A stretch of 64,000 nucleotides of DNA from NCBI GenBank assembly GCA_047967505.1, contig CM106540.1, one strand, 5' to 3'. This DNA comes from Dipteris shenzhenensis. Taxonomy: Eukaryota > Polypodiophyta > Polypodiopsida > Gleicheniales. Below the pieces are notes generated by a model. It did no database searches and had not been told where the DNA came from. It worked only from the letters and a program-made list of their open reading frames with translations. Position numbers and translations under genes: made by a program. Each line of letters starts with the position of its first letter. Position 1 is the first letter of the stretch. Below, in pieces: positions 33,502 to 44,295 of this stretch.

Positions 33502-35034
33502 ATGGGATCACGTCGCACATCCGACGAGTACGGACAACCTCGCAGGAGGAGAGCTCACGATCTATATGGTCCAGAGGACTTTGATTCCTATCAGGTGACT
33601 ACCCCGAGGACTACCCCTGGTCTGACTCCTCTCAGACCTAGCACTGCGACTACCCCTAGTCTGACTCCTCTCAGACATAGCACTGCGACTACCCCTCGGG
33701 GAACTCCTTTGCTAGCTACACATGGCTTTGTCGGGAGTCCCTATGAGTTTTTAGCGCAGATGAGCGATGAGGAGGCAGTGAGATTCTTCTCTCTGCTATC
33801 TCAGAGGACCTCAGTAATTCCCTCCCCTACACCGATGGCTAGACGTACTGCCTAGCCGTCCCCTCGTGCCCCTTCGACCGAGGGGTCATCACTTGCGCGT
33901 GCCTCTCATAAGGGAAGGAAGAGTAGGAAGGGCAGCTTATGTTGTGCTGACTCGGGAGATGTAGACAGTCAGCACACTCACATTCCTACAGGTCTCCACT
34001 TGGTCCGAAGACTGTATCAGTCAGGTCCCTTACCCTCTCCTACTCCCACTACTACTCCTCGCTCCGGAAGTGCTGCTACCATCAGTCCTCCTTACTCATC
34101 AGGGGATCTCTTCTATCAAATCACAGCTGTCGGAGAGATAATAGAAGATAGAAAGGGCAAAGCAGTGATGGCCACCATGAGACGGTTGATGAGCCATCAC
34201 TTCAAGAGCAGCATTGCTACCGATTGGCAGTATCAAGATGACCAAAAGAAGTAGGCAGTCATCGATGAATTAAAACAAAAATACCCTAACCTGCCAAATT
34301 GTGAGTTTAATGAGGATTATATGCGAGAGCGCATGGGTTTGGTCTTGAAGCATCGTAGATCAACCTTGCGTACTTCCATCATAAAGGGGTTGGCTAAACC
34401 CAGCTAGGCAGACAAAGCTGATTGGAAGTTCTTCAAGAAGCAAAATAGGGACCATCCCAAAATGTTCGAGGGTCAGAGGAGGGCTGCAAAGAGACGGCTG
34501 GACATCGTAGGTACTTTGCACTTTGGTGCAGGCGGACGGTTGGTGTTCGAGGCAACCATGGTAAGTCTACTTCTTCTCATTTAATGTATTGTTCTATTTG
34601 TTTTACTACATATTACATGCACTTTAGCTAACTCTAACTCTCGTAAATTGGATCCACAGCAAGCTGCGATGGGTCGTCTTCCTACAGATGCAGAGACGCA
34701 ATGCGCATTTCGCATAGGAACAAAGCCGTGGTTTATTGAGTAAGAGGCAAAAATGAGCAACGGTCGATTGGGCTGAGGTGGCTGCTCGCACAGTATAAGT
34801 CTACTCCTACTTGTAATCTCACTTTTTAAATTGTTTTATTCTTAAGTTCCAATGTAATTTTCAATTTATATGGTTCACTCTTAGGGTCAAAGCTCAAGCG
34901 TCCCATCATCGGAGGTGAGCGACCACCAGGGCCAGGGATCAGATGCACATGACAAGGATCAAGAAGAATGCGCAGCTCACGAGGACCAAGGATCAGGCCA
35001 ACAAGACGAGGACGAGGACGATTCGGATGAGTAG
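33502..35034 (+). pseudogene. CACTA ORF2, Transposase_24 (Ptta/En/Spm)-like, copy 1
   Basis: Start ATG at 33502 (MGSRRTSDEYGQPRRRR). The N-terminus is Thr/Pro-rich with a doubled GLTPLRPSTATTP / SLTPLRHSTATTP unit. The conserved part runs GEIIEDRKGKAVMATMRRLM, HHFKSSIATDWQYQDDQ, YPNLPNCEFNEDYMRERMGL, then KADWKFFKKQNRDHPK and FGAGGRLVFEATM near 34560. This is typical of the second protein of CACTA elements. An intron (about 34562-34660, acceptor before CAAGCTGCGATGGG), a further exon with GRLPTDAETQCAFRIGTKPWF, another intron, and a last acidic exon ending DEDEDDSDE at 35034 follow. In-frame stops at 33853, 34252 and 34405 break it. The inverted copy at 35571-36735 lacks several of these stops. 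Confidence 0.82.
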
Positions 35035-35271
35035 TAGTAGTAGTGATAGTAGTAGTAGTTTGCATTTTCTTTGCCATGTATGCCATTTTATATATCCGCT
35101 CGTTTGAGCAATTTTGCATCACCCTTTTGAAAGGGTAATTTTGTAACAAACACTGTTGTATATGTTCGACATGTATATGCTTTTGTTGCTCAATCATTTC
35201 ATTTGAGCGATTTTGTATCACCCTTTTTGCAAGCGAAATTTTCTTATAAAAATATTTTTTTGTAATTACAA

Positions 35272-35334
35272 AAAAAAAAAGGATTAGTGGGGCTAAACAG
35301 GGCCACTATTTAGCCCCACTAATCCTTTTTTTTT
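35272..35334. repeat. Perfect 26-bp hairpin with A/T-run arm ends
   Basis: Nine A plus GGATTAGTGGGGCTAAA (35272-35297) is perfectly inverted at 35309-35334, with an 11-base loop. It lies downstream of ORF2 and just inside the right subterminal palindromes. It may be a folded 3' end or an inserted foldback element; not decidable here. Confidence 0.9.
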
Positions 35335-35347
35335 AGTTCTGTTAATC

Positions 35348-35570
35348 GTCGCTATATAGCGACGTTTACCAGTGTCGCTATATAGCGACGATTAACAGCA
35401 TCGCTATATAGCGACGATTAATAGCATCGCTATATAGCGATGCTTTATAGTGACGGTTCTTTTTTCATGCTTTTAGCAACTTTTATAACGACGTTTACGC
35501 CCGTGAAATAAAAAATTTAATATAAAAAGCATCGGTATTTTCGTCAAAAAAGGGCCTATGCCTTGTAGTG
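35348..35570. repeat. Right subterminal palindromes and CACTA terminal repeat
   Basis: GTCGCTATATAGCGAC at 35348-35363 and 35374-35389, and TCGCTATATAGCGA at 35401-35414 and 35427-35440. Then CCTTGTAGTG at 35561-35570, the inward-read CACTACAAGG end. Confidence 0.88.
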
Positions 35571-36735
35571 TCCTCGTGAGCTGCGCCTACTCCTTGACCC
35601 TTGTCAGGTGCACCTGATCCCTGTCCCTCATGATCGCTCACCTCTAGTGATGGGACGCTCGAGCTTTGACCCTAAGAGTGAAACCATATTAATTTAAAAT
35701 TAGATTGGAACTTAAAGAATAAAACAAGTTAAAAAGTGAGATTACAAGTAGGAGTAGACTTATACCATGCGAGCAACCACCTCAGCCCAATTGACCGTCG
35801 CTCCCATTGCCTCCTGCTCAATAAACCACGGCTTTGTTCCTATGCGAAACGCGCATCGCGTCTCTGCATCTGTAGGAAGACGACCCATCGCAGCTTGTTG
35901 TGGATCCAATTTACAAGAGTTAGAGTTAGCTAAAGTGCATGTAATATGTAGTAAAACAAATAGAACAATACATTAAATGAGAAGAAGTAGACTTACCATG
36001 GTTGCCTCGAATGCCAACCGTCCGCCTGCACCAAAGTGTGAAGTACCTACGGCATCCAGCCGTCTCCTCGTAGCCCTCCTCTGACCCTCCAACATCTCGA
36101 GATGGTCCCTATTCTGCTTCTTGAAGAACTTCCAATCAGCTTTGTCTGCCCACTTGGGTTTAGCCATCCCCTTTGCGATGGAAGTATGCAACGTTAATCT
36201 ACGATGCTTCAAGACCAGACCCATGCGCTCTCGCATATAATTCTCATTGAACTCCCAATTTGCCAGGTTAGGGTATTTTTGTTTTAATTCATTGATGACC
36301 ACTTGGTTCTTTTGGTCATCTTGATACCGCCAATCAGTAGCAATGCCGCTCTTAAAGTGGTGGCTCATCAACCGCCTCATGGTGGCCATCATTGCTTTGC
36401 CCTTTCTATCTTCTATTATCTCTCTGGTAGCCGTGATTTGATAGGAAAGGTCCTCGACTGGGTAAGGAGGACTCAAGGTAGTGGCAGAGTCAAAGCGAGT
36501 GGAAGCTATACGAGCACTTCTGGAGCGAGAAGTAGCAGTGGGAGTAGGAGAGGGCAAGGGACCTGACTGATACTATGTCTCGGGACCAAGTGGAGACCTA
36601 TAGGGATGTGAGTGTGCTGACTCGCCTACATCTCCCGAGTCAGCACAACATAAGCAGCCCTCCCTTATGATAGGCACGCATAGGTGATGACCCCTCGGTC
36701 GAAGGGGCACGAGGGGATGGCTGGACAGATCTTCT
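35571..36735 (-). pseudogene. CACTA ORF2 of an inverted second copy, cut at 35571
   Basis: The same protein as 33502-35034 on the opposite strand. The main exon 36557-36000 keeps an open frame (REIIEDRKGKAMMATMRRLM, KQKYPNLANWEFNENYM, KWADKADWKFFKKQNRDHLEM, FGAGGRLAFEATM). The second exon (near 35899-35765) and last exon (near 35679-35571) follow. The last exon stops at CTCACGAGGA, where the terminal repeat of copy 1 begins. The N-terminal part (36735-36560) is diverged. It is closer to intact than copy 1 in its core. Confidence 0.82.
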
Positions 36736-36739
36736 CTCC

Positions 36740-37580
36740 TCACAGTTGGATTATTGTGGAACCATACGCGAAATCTATGAAGTTGATTTCATATGATTTA
36801 GTATTTTCATTCTTGATGTAAAATGGTTTAGAACTATTTATAACGGTCCCCATGCGACAGTGAGAAAAGATAGTAGTGGTTTCTTTGCAATAAACTCCAC
36901 CAAGCATTGGACCAATGAAAGTGATACTTTTGTTCTTCCCGAGCACTGTGAGCAGGTGCATACTAATGATTTAATTAATCAAAGCTTTCATTTTTAAAGA
37001 TCCATTGATACATGTACTTAAGCATAATTTCATATATATAATTGACAACATTTGGCACCCATCTTCAATATAGGTGGTTTTTCATCCGGATCGTTTTGAT
37101 CCAAGATGGTGGTATGTGATCCAAGTTGCACCATGAAGTAAGTGAATTTTTGAAGATAGAGATGTGGATATGGAGATGCCACTACCAATGCCGGATCCAA
37201 TTGATCCAGACGAATCTAGCGAAGAAGATGAAGATCACAATATGAGCCAAGAGGAAGATGCGCATAATGACATCGCACGGGAGAAAGATGGAGATCACGA
37301 TATTAATGAAGAAGACAACGATCATCAAGAATCACCACACTTTATTGAAGAAGATGATCAAGTAGTTTAGGTGAACGTACGATACTAGAGTACGATGATC
37401 ATATAGGAGATTAACTCAGTATAGAGTTAGAGATAGAGTTGTTTGGCGCATTAGACTTGGCTCAAGATGATCATCTCAAACTTGGACATGAATATATGAG
37501 CTTCAAAGGCTTGATGTACATGCTCTCATACTTTTATTCTCTCAAAAGATCAAACATGTATGAAAATTTAAAAAAAATTG
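36740..37580 (+). pseudogene. CACTA tnp2 C-terminal remnant of the inverted copy
   Basis: A near-identical inverted copy of about 25850-26710. It holds the DUF4216-type piece (near 36745-36995, with several differences) and the acidic C-terminus (37164-37370, MDMEMPLPMPDPIDPDESS and EEDAHNDIAREKDGDHD). The start abuts ORF2 with only a few bases between, so most of tnp2 and the intergenic satellite are deleted. Homology ends near 37580 and no terminal repeat follows. Confidence 0.85.
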
Positions 37581-38237
37581 GACATTTAGTAGAATTTTAT
37601 AAATACTTTATTTTATAAGGTTACAGGAATTGTTTTTCCATAGCACTCGGTCATAGCACTTCGAGGTTGCTAATCATTGTCAAGGGAGGTAAGGGGTACT
37701 AGGCTTTTTATTCTCCAAGGCAACCTTTTCTAGTTTGATATACTAAGCCAACTCTATCTCTTCTTCTTTTTCCAAAGTGTTGACCATCGTATACTAGAGC
37801 ATCCTCGTATATAACAATCATTGATATACACATCCTCTTTTCTTACCTATTCACAATCTTATTCTTCTCGAAGGTAGCCTTTTCCATTTTAATATACAAA
37901 TCAAATGGGAAGGCTTGAGGGCATTGTATAACCACCCCTTAGGCACCGGGCAGTGTGTAATGAGCCTTACATAGAGAGGACTATCTCATGGGATCCATAG
38001 CTCGAAGAGTGGACAGGGAAGTTTGGGTGCGGAGCTTTTGTATACTCGTTTTTAAAGGATTCAATCTTTTTAAGGAGGGTGGTGTCCACCTCACTCCACC
38101 TAGCGTGGGAGTGCCTTGAATTGAAAGTAAATTTCAAGAGGTTTCTCTTGTTGTTGTTCTTCTTCTTCCTTTCTACACAAAACTTCAAAGTTCAATTTCC
38201 AAGGTGGTGTTCTTCTTCTTCTTCTTCTTTGCTGTCC
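37581..38237. other. Intergenic; upstream region of the GT90 gene
   Basis: No gene. It lies between CACTA debris and the first GT90 ATG and must hold that gene's promoter and 5' UTR. A short pyrimidine-rich TTCTTCTTCTT leader precedes the ATG. No convincing TATA box was identified. Confidence 0.5.
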
Positions 38238-40408
38238 ATGCCTAGTGCCATGGGAACTCGTAAGTCCCATGAGCCAGTAGTCTTCCGCTCTCCTCGTTTC
38301 CACCTCATTCTTCTTTCCACCCTCCTCGCCACATGTTTCCTTGCCTTCGTGATCTATAAGGTCCGTATTCTTCCTCACCCACATCTTATTCCTTTCGATT
38401 TTGCACCTTTCTTAACGTTGTTGTTGACACGACGGAATTCTCTTAACTTGTTTCACTTCCAATATCGTCGTGATCGACCTTCTGCAGCCTGTGTTCTGGA
38501 TCCCCTGGAATTCTGCACCTCCCGAGCCTTGGCCGACTTCTCAATCTCTGGCCGACTTCTCTGTACCTCCCGAGCCTTGGCAGGCTTCTCAATTTCTCTG
38601 GCCTATCGTCTGCCAAGAGCCCCGAGCAGAAAATCGTTGTAAATACTCTGCTTGTCCCTCCTCCACACTTGAAGAAGCTAAAGCTCCGTTTAAGGTTGCT
38701 TCCAATCAAAGCGTGGCATCCGTTTGCCCTCCCTACTTCCGATCGATCCACGAGGATCTCGCTCCATGGAGAAACAGCAGAATTTCCCGGCAGCTTTTAG
38801 AACGTGCTCGGGATTTTGGTGCCTCTTTGCGGGTGGTCATAAAATCCGGGCGCCTGTTTGTAGAACCATACGGAAACTGTTACCAGACTAGGGCTGTTTT
38901 CAGCATTTGGGGTTTCCTACAGCTGCTGAGATTTTATCCAGGCCTCGTGCCGGATGTGGAGTTGGTCTTCGGGTGTGGAGATCGACCCGAGGTACTGAAG
39001 CAAGATCACGAAGGCCAACTGCCGCCCCCAGTGTTTCGCTACTGTACAACGGTCAAACACTTTGACATCCCATTTCCGGACTGGTCATTTTGGGGATGGC
39101 AAGTACAATATTCTCGGTTCGCAATTGTGTCCTTGTTCTGGAGATTGTGGATGGAGACATTGGAGAGAGAGAGGGCGACGGGGGGGCGGGCGCGAAAATC
39201 AAGGTCGCCTGTTGCTTGAGGGAGCTTATCATTTCGAAGGCATTGTCTGAGAGTTTTTTCGTTTCTCGCAGGCCAGAAGTCGGAATAAAACCATGGGAGG
39301 AAGAGCTGCACAGCATCCTGCAAGGTGCAGCCCGTCAGCCATGGGCAAAAAGACACCCTACTGCTTTCTGGAAAGGCAACACATTTATGGGCGATGGCAC
39401 TCGGATGCAGCTCCTGAAATGCAACGGAAATGGAGCTCAAATCTTCGGCCAGGTACATACTAAGGTCCTGAACCGAGTCAAAATTCGAAGCCATTACCAC
39501 AGAAATCAATTACTTATCATGCACGCATATGATGCGACTACTTAACAGGACTGGGCTAAGGAGGTTAAAACTCGTTTCCGGCACTCCAAATTATCCGGAC
39601 AGTGCAAGAACAGGTACCTCTCAAGTTTAACAACGCCAACCAAGCTTCTTCACAGAATTAAAATAAGGTCGTAGCTCTGATGCGGTTTCGACAACATCAG
39701 GTATAAGGTTTATGTCGAAGGTATTGGATGGTCGGTGAGTTTGAAGTACATTCTGGCCTGCGATTCTCCAGTTCTTCTTGTCGATCCGGAATATCTCGAG
39801 TTTTTCGCGCGAGGTCTTGTCCCTAAACAGCACTACTGGCCGATCCAACCAAGCCCGCAACTCTGCGAAGACATCAAATTTGCTGTGGACTGGGGCAACA
39901 ATCACACAAGCGAGGTATTTGATGAGCCCCCGATCAACAATTTGATAAGAGAGATGAGTCGATCGGTGCAGGCAGCTCATCTAGTCTCTCATCCGATTCT
40001 GTGAAACCGTCGTCCTTTGCGCGAATTCAATTCCTCGATTTGGGCCTGTACTTGAAACGTCTAATATATTTGCTAGGACATAATATATCGTTGTTGCAAC
40101 AGGCGGAAAAGCTGGGGAGGGGGGGAAGCGGGTTCACGAGGGAAGAGCTGAGCATGGAGAGAGTGTACGACTACATGCTACATGCGGTGAGGGAGTACGC
40201 AAGGCTATTGGATTTCGAGCCGAGGGAAGGGAATCTAACGGAGCTATGTGCGGAAGCGTTGATGTGCGTAGCACCGGAAGGGGAGGTGGAGATGTATGAG
40301 TCGTCGCTAGTGCGAAAGAGCAGCGAGGGGAGGCCATGCGAGCTGTTGTCGGCTGCAGATGCGAGTCGCCAACGAGATGAAGAAGGACGACGACGACGAC
40401 CAACGTGA
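38238..40408 (+). CDS. GT90 family O-glucosyltransferase, rumi-like (CAP10 domain), six exons
   Basis: Exons 38238-38360, 38488-39098, 39272-39452, 39549-39613, 39701-39914 and 40103-40408 join in frame to 499 residues without a stop. The start MPSAMGTRK is followed by a signal-anchor helix (residues about 22-39), so a type II membrane protein of ER or Golgi is expected. Conserved GT90 blocks: CPPYFRSIHEDLAPWR, GRLFVEPYGNCYQTRAVFSI, WGFLQLLRFYPGLVPDVEL, PPPVFRYC, FDIPFPDWSFWGW, PEVGIKPWEEEL, PTAFWKGN, YKVYVEGIGWSVSLKYILAC, FFARGLVPKQHYWPI, IKFAVDWGNNH and MERVYDYMLHAVREYARLL. This family transfers glucose or xylose from a UDP-sugar to protein or glycan acceptors; the plant substrates are mostly unknown. 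Length matches plant homologues. Introns are short (78-188 bp). Intron 2 has a GC donor (GCAAGT) instead of GT, the only choice that keeps WGW-PEV in frame. It is the only convincing intact host gene here. Confidence 0.93.
39099..39271 (+). other. GC-AG intron of the GT90 gene
   Basis: Exon 2 ends ...TTTTGGGGATG and the intron begins GCAAGTACA, ending TTTCTCGCAG. The neighbouring GT (39102) would put the next exon out of frame, while GC at 39099 restores the family sequence FWGWPEV. GC-AG introns are a known minority class using a strong GCAAGT donor. Confidence 0.8.
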
Positions 40409-41020
40409 AAAAAGCTTCATCATGAAATGAGCATTTCACGTGACGAGCCAGGAAGATGCGCATTGCAATGTTTTTTTTCGCCATTAAATAAGGATGGCAT
40501 ACGTTAGTCCTCAATAGACTTTTTTTTGGTAAACTACATCCTCAGGGCTTTACAGAATCAGCCATGGTGGTTTACTGCTAGATTTTTCGAGTATCCTGTT
40601 CAAAAGTGATTCACTCGTGGCCTTTAGAAGTGATTCGCTGGTGGCTCGGTCCCTAAAGGACATGGTGGGTTTTCTATTGGTGTAAATATCATCCCGTGTC
40701 GAGATGAGTCTAGTTGCTACCCCATGGTCTGGCCTTCTTTTTTGTAAGGGGTTCATGTTTGGGAGTTCCCCCTCCCGGTTATGCACTACAAGTTGGCTTG
40801 TATATTAAAAATTCTAAAATTAAAAAAAAAAAAGATGGCATACGCATTGCATGCTTTCTTTTTTTGTGGTGGTTGTTTTTGGCTTGCCGTCTTGGTAGCC
40901 TTAGCAACCCTTCAAATTTAGCAAAGCAGAAATTAGGCATTTTTTGCATTTTTGGAAGTGCATTTTTCCCATTGGACAGTATGTTGACTCTTCTTCATTG
41001 GACTTGAATACATACCTTAA
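40409..41020. other. No gene seen; 3' flank of the GT90 gene
   Basis: Contains an A run near 40820-40832 and no conserved frame. Possible polyadenylation signals (CATTAAATAAGG near 40483) follow the stop. Confidence 0.5.
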
Positions 41021-41025
41021 AGTGG

Positions 41026-41137
41026 TTGACTCTCTCTCTCTCTCTTCCCTTCATTATCTCCTCACATCCTCTTACACATAAAGTGCACACCCTCTCCACC
41101 TTTTCTGAGTTCTCCCTCCCCCCAAACAGCCCCACGC

Positions 41138-41178
<41 letters not shown>

Positions 41179-41548
41179 CCTTATCTCCTAAAGTCTTCCT
41201 CCACACCATTTCCTTTTTGTTTGCATTTTTTATCTTGGGCAGACCTTATGAATGATTAAATATCATTCACCTTGTTTTTATTGTATTATAACACACCTCA
41301 CCTCAGCTACGCTCAGCTCAGCTTCTACCAAGAAGTAATGCCTTCTCCACTCCAAGATTTCCCACATGAGGGAGAGTTAGAGACAAAGAGAGAGCATAGA
41401 GCAGGTAGAGAGAGGTTGACTTAGTCGGCATGCCGCTAGCCCGCACAGATATTGTAACTGATTTCAATTTGATGGCACACATGATCCGATTCAATCCAAG
41501 GGCCCACGTTCTTTCAATCATCCTCAACCACTCTCTCTCATTCGAGAA

Positions 41549-41590
<42 letters not shown>

Positions 41591-41713
41591 ACACACACAC
41601 GCGCGCACGCATGCACTCTCCATGGGAGAACCCCCTCTCTATGGGTTTAATCTTTTGTTGCATGGATCAAAATTAGTCACTCATCGATGTTAAAATCTCT
41701 CTCCCTTAGAGTT

Positions 41714-41779
<66 letters not shown>

Positions 41780-41780
41780 C
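41026..41780 (+). repeat. Cluster of (CT)n microsatellites
   Basis: CT runs at about 41030-41047, 41141-41177, 41552-41587 (followed by CACACACA and CGCGCGC) and 41717-41778 (about 60 bp). Sequence between them shows no conserved frame. Confidence 0.93.
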
Positions 41781-43856
41781 ATCCCCCAATTTGTGTCAAT
41801 GAAACCAAAACGCTGAAGAACTAGACTATAATTAACTATCAAAGACATACACACTTATCATCGAACACAGAGCATCAGACTTCTTGAGCAGGATGCTATT
41901 TAAATACAACTTAAAAGCTTTAGTTAGAAAATCATTAGCACAATGAACATGGAATTCAAGAAAAACATAACCCTATGGTGGCCAATAAAAAGTTGATACT
42001 TTGGTGTTCCTTATCAAGCTCCTAGAAAGTTAATCCTTTGGTGTTCCTTATCAAGCTCCTAAAAAGAAGCCAATAAATCCATTCATATACGTCACATCTA
42101 AAAGGCACAGGTTACATAGGTTAGACCCCCTCATCATGTTAAAGTGTCCCTTCCCTCAAGAAAAAGTTGCCTTCACCAAAGCAAGTGGGGTGTTTTCATG
42201 TGCTTGTTATATTTTACATTCCATTAAAACTTCCTAAAAGTCTGAAGGGGTATATATATTCAAGTGGATGCTTTTACTTTATAGTGGGCCTTGGTAATCA
42301 CATTTTATAGTGGGCATGAAAAAATACCCTTTTGATACTACTCAATTGACATAAAGGCAAGTCATGTCCATCCATCATAGCCACTTTACCTCTACTTAAT
42401 ACATCTTGCTAATGACAAAAGAGTGTATTGCATGATTAAAGTTTGCATCGATCTTATAACCTATTTGATACCCTCACAAAAGAAGGCAAAAGAGGGCACA
42501 CCAAGACTTATGCACACGTCACTTTCCACATGTCTTCTTGGCAAGGATTCCTCTTTGTTTTGAGAGCCGGCTTTGTTGTGTGAGGCACTTACACCCACCA
42601 AGCATCTCATAGAGAACTCTTTCCCACCACCTTATTTATTCGGTGCCACCTCAAGCATTGAATGAAGTGGTTGTGCATAGTCCAAGGGATAATAGTTTTA
42701 TAAGAAAAGTAGGATGAGGTGGCAATCATTGGGTGAGCCCTCCATTTGTCTTCATAGGTGTCATGTGTGCATTATAAAATTGGGAAAGGTTCAAGGAGGT
42801 GAGTCATCCAATCTTGACTATCGGGATTTAGTTTCAATTTATGTGGAAATGGGTTTCGATTTGTGTGGAAATGAGGCCAAGGTTGTTACACCCAATTGAA
42901 TGTATTGATATAAGATGCACGCATGGAAGTTACTATCTCCCAACTTGTGCATGTGGGATGGGCCTGGTAGTGGGGGAATAATTGAAGTCATGTGATCAAG
43001 GATAGACACCTTCTATTTTTCGTATCTGCTCTCATGGAAATGCCACCATTTCCTACAATCTAGCTATGAAGGCTCTTCCCTTTGTAGTCCACTTTGTCGA
43101 TCTCTTTGAAGAGTGGAAGACCCAAAGAGATGACCAAGTTATCTCAATGATTGTATGTCAAATGAGTAGGCATTCACAGTATTTCATATAGTGCACGACC
43201 AACTTTAACACACAACGAGACACATGTTTTGGACGTGCCCAAAAGGGTTGCACCAAGGTTCAAGGCACTCATGCTTGTTGGATGCAGAGAGGAGACGTGA
43301 GCCCATCGCTCCATTCACTACCCCCTCACTATCAACCACCCAAGATCTTGAGTCCTCAAGCACTCCTTGCAACCTTCTCTTACAAATTGTGAACTCTAGC
43401 TCTAAGAATTGAGCCTCAATTCATTCACTCACACAAGGCCGAATGTTGAATGTTTGCCTCTACATCCATGCTAAGCCACCTCCACTCCTCCATGAGCCTT
43501 TTGATCTTAGTGTTACACTTGGAGAGTGGATCCATCGACACCTAGGGTTTGAGGACATGGCTCTCATAGGCACATGGCTCTAGCTTGTACAAGACAAAAT
43601 CTTAGTTCCCTAAAAATTAAGCCATCTCTAAATCATACAGGAAATTAGACTCTCAAGGAAACTCAAATCCATATCATATGTAGAAGTCATGCAAAACCAT
43701 GTATAGGTGTTCCACATTAAGAAAAATGGGAACTCATTTTAGGGCCCTCTAAGAAATTCAAATTTTCTTTCTTTTTCTTTCCTCCAAAATTTGCAAAAAT
43801 GAACTCGCATCAACGAATCGTATCATATTCTCTCTTTAAAGAGGATTTCACCCAGT
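41781..43856. other. No gene seen
   Basis: Two kilobases of single-copy-looking AT-rich sequence. A short duplication of AGTT(A/G)AT(A/C)CTTTGGTGTTCC and CTTATCAAGCTCCTA is at 41990-42062. Only short frames without recognisable domains. Confidence 0.6.
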
Positions 43857-44095
43857 CTTGACTCATGCAAGTAGTAGATTTCTGTGCTAGAATCCCATAA
43901 TAACATTTAAGAATCTTTGTTTTCAAATTTTTAAATGTCTACCATGAAAGGTAAATGTATGGAATTATCATGGTATGACTCATGCAAGCAATAGATTTTG
44001 TGTCAGGAACCTATAATTAACCAAGTTTAAGAATCTTTGTTTTTCAAATTTTAAAATGTCCCCATGAGAGATTAATATGGACTTATCACGGTAAG
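43857..44095 (+). repeat. ~118-bp tandem duplication
   Basis: The block TGACTCATGCAAGTAGTAGA, with AAGAATCTTTGTTTTCAAA, then TTATCATGGTA occurs at about 43858-43975 and again, diverged, at 43976-44092. Confidence 0.7.
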
Positions 44096-44295
44096 TCCAT
44101 TTCTTAACACTTTGTTTTATTATAAAAAGCTACCAAGGGTGTGAAGCAATAGGACAACGTTGCTGAAAAAATGGCAAGACACTGAAGAACAACCCACCAA
44201 GAAGAGACTTTACCATCTCCCTATTGATTTAGAAGAAGGGTATACGACTGTGCAAAAACAACGGAAGGTTCGACAAGTAGGTGCCATGTAAAGAG

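Larger units (their letters stand above)
25690..35570 (-). mobile_element. CACTA (EnSpm) transposon copy 1, left terminus not found
   Basis: It carries tnp2 on the minus strand and a second transposon gene on the plus strand, arranged divergently. Subterminal palindromes TCGCTATATAGCGA lie at both sides (25702-25741 and 35348-35440). The right end is CCTTGTAGTG at 35561-35570, i.e. CACTACAAGG read inward, the CACTA terminal repeat. A matching CACTACAAGG was not found near 25690, so the left end is deleted or rearranged. Outside the right end the sequence is ORF2 of a second, inverted CACTA copy, which suggests insertion into or recombination with a relative. Confidence 0.82.

Noticed and set aside
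30814-33855. Very long open frames on both strands (up to 552 residues) with Leu/Ser/Phe or Lys/Arg/Glu composition
   Set aside because: They are translations of a pyrimidine-rich satellite with palindromes, open in several frames at once, and match no family. Only the part from 33502 is a transposon gene.
40782-40795. CACTACAAG as a possible left end of the CACTA element
   Set aside because: It lies to the right of the GT90 gene, has no subterminal palindromes, and does not match past the first nine bases.
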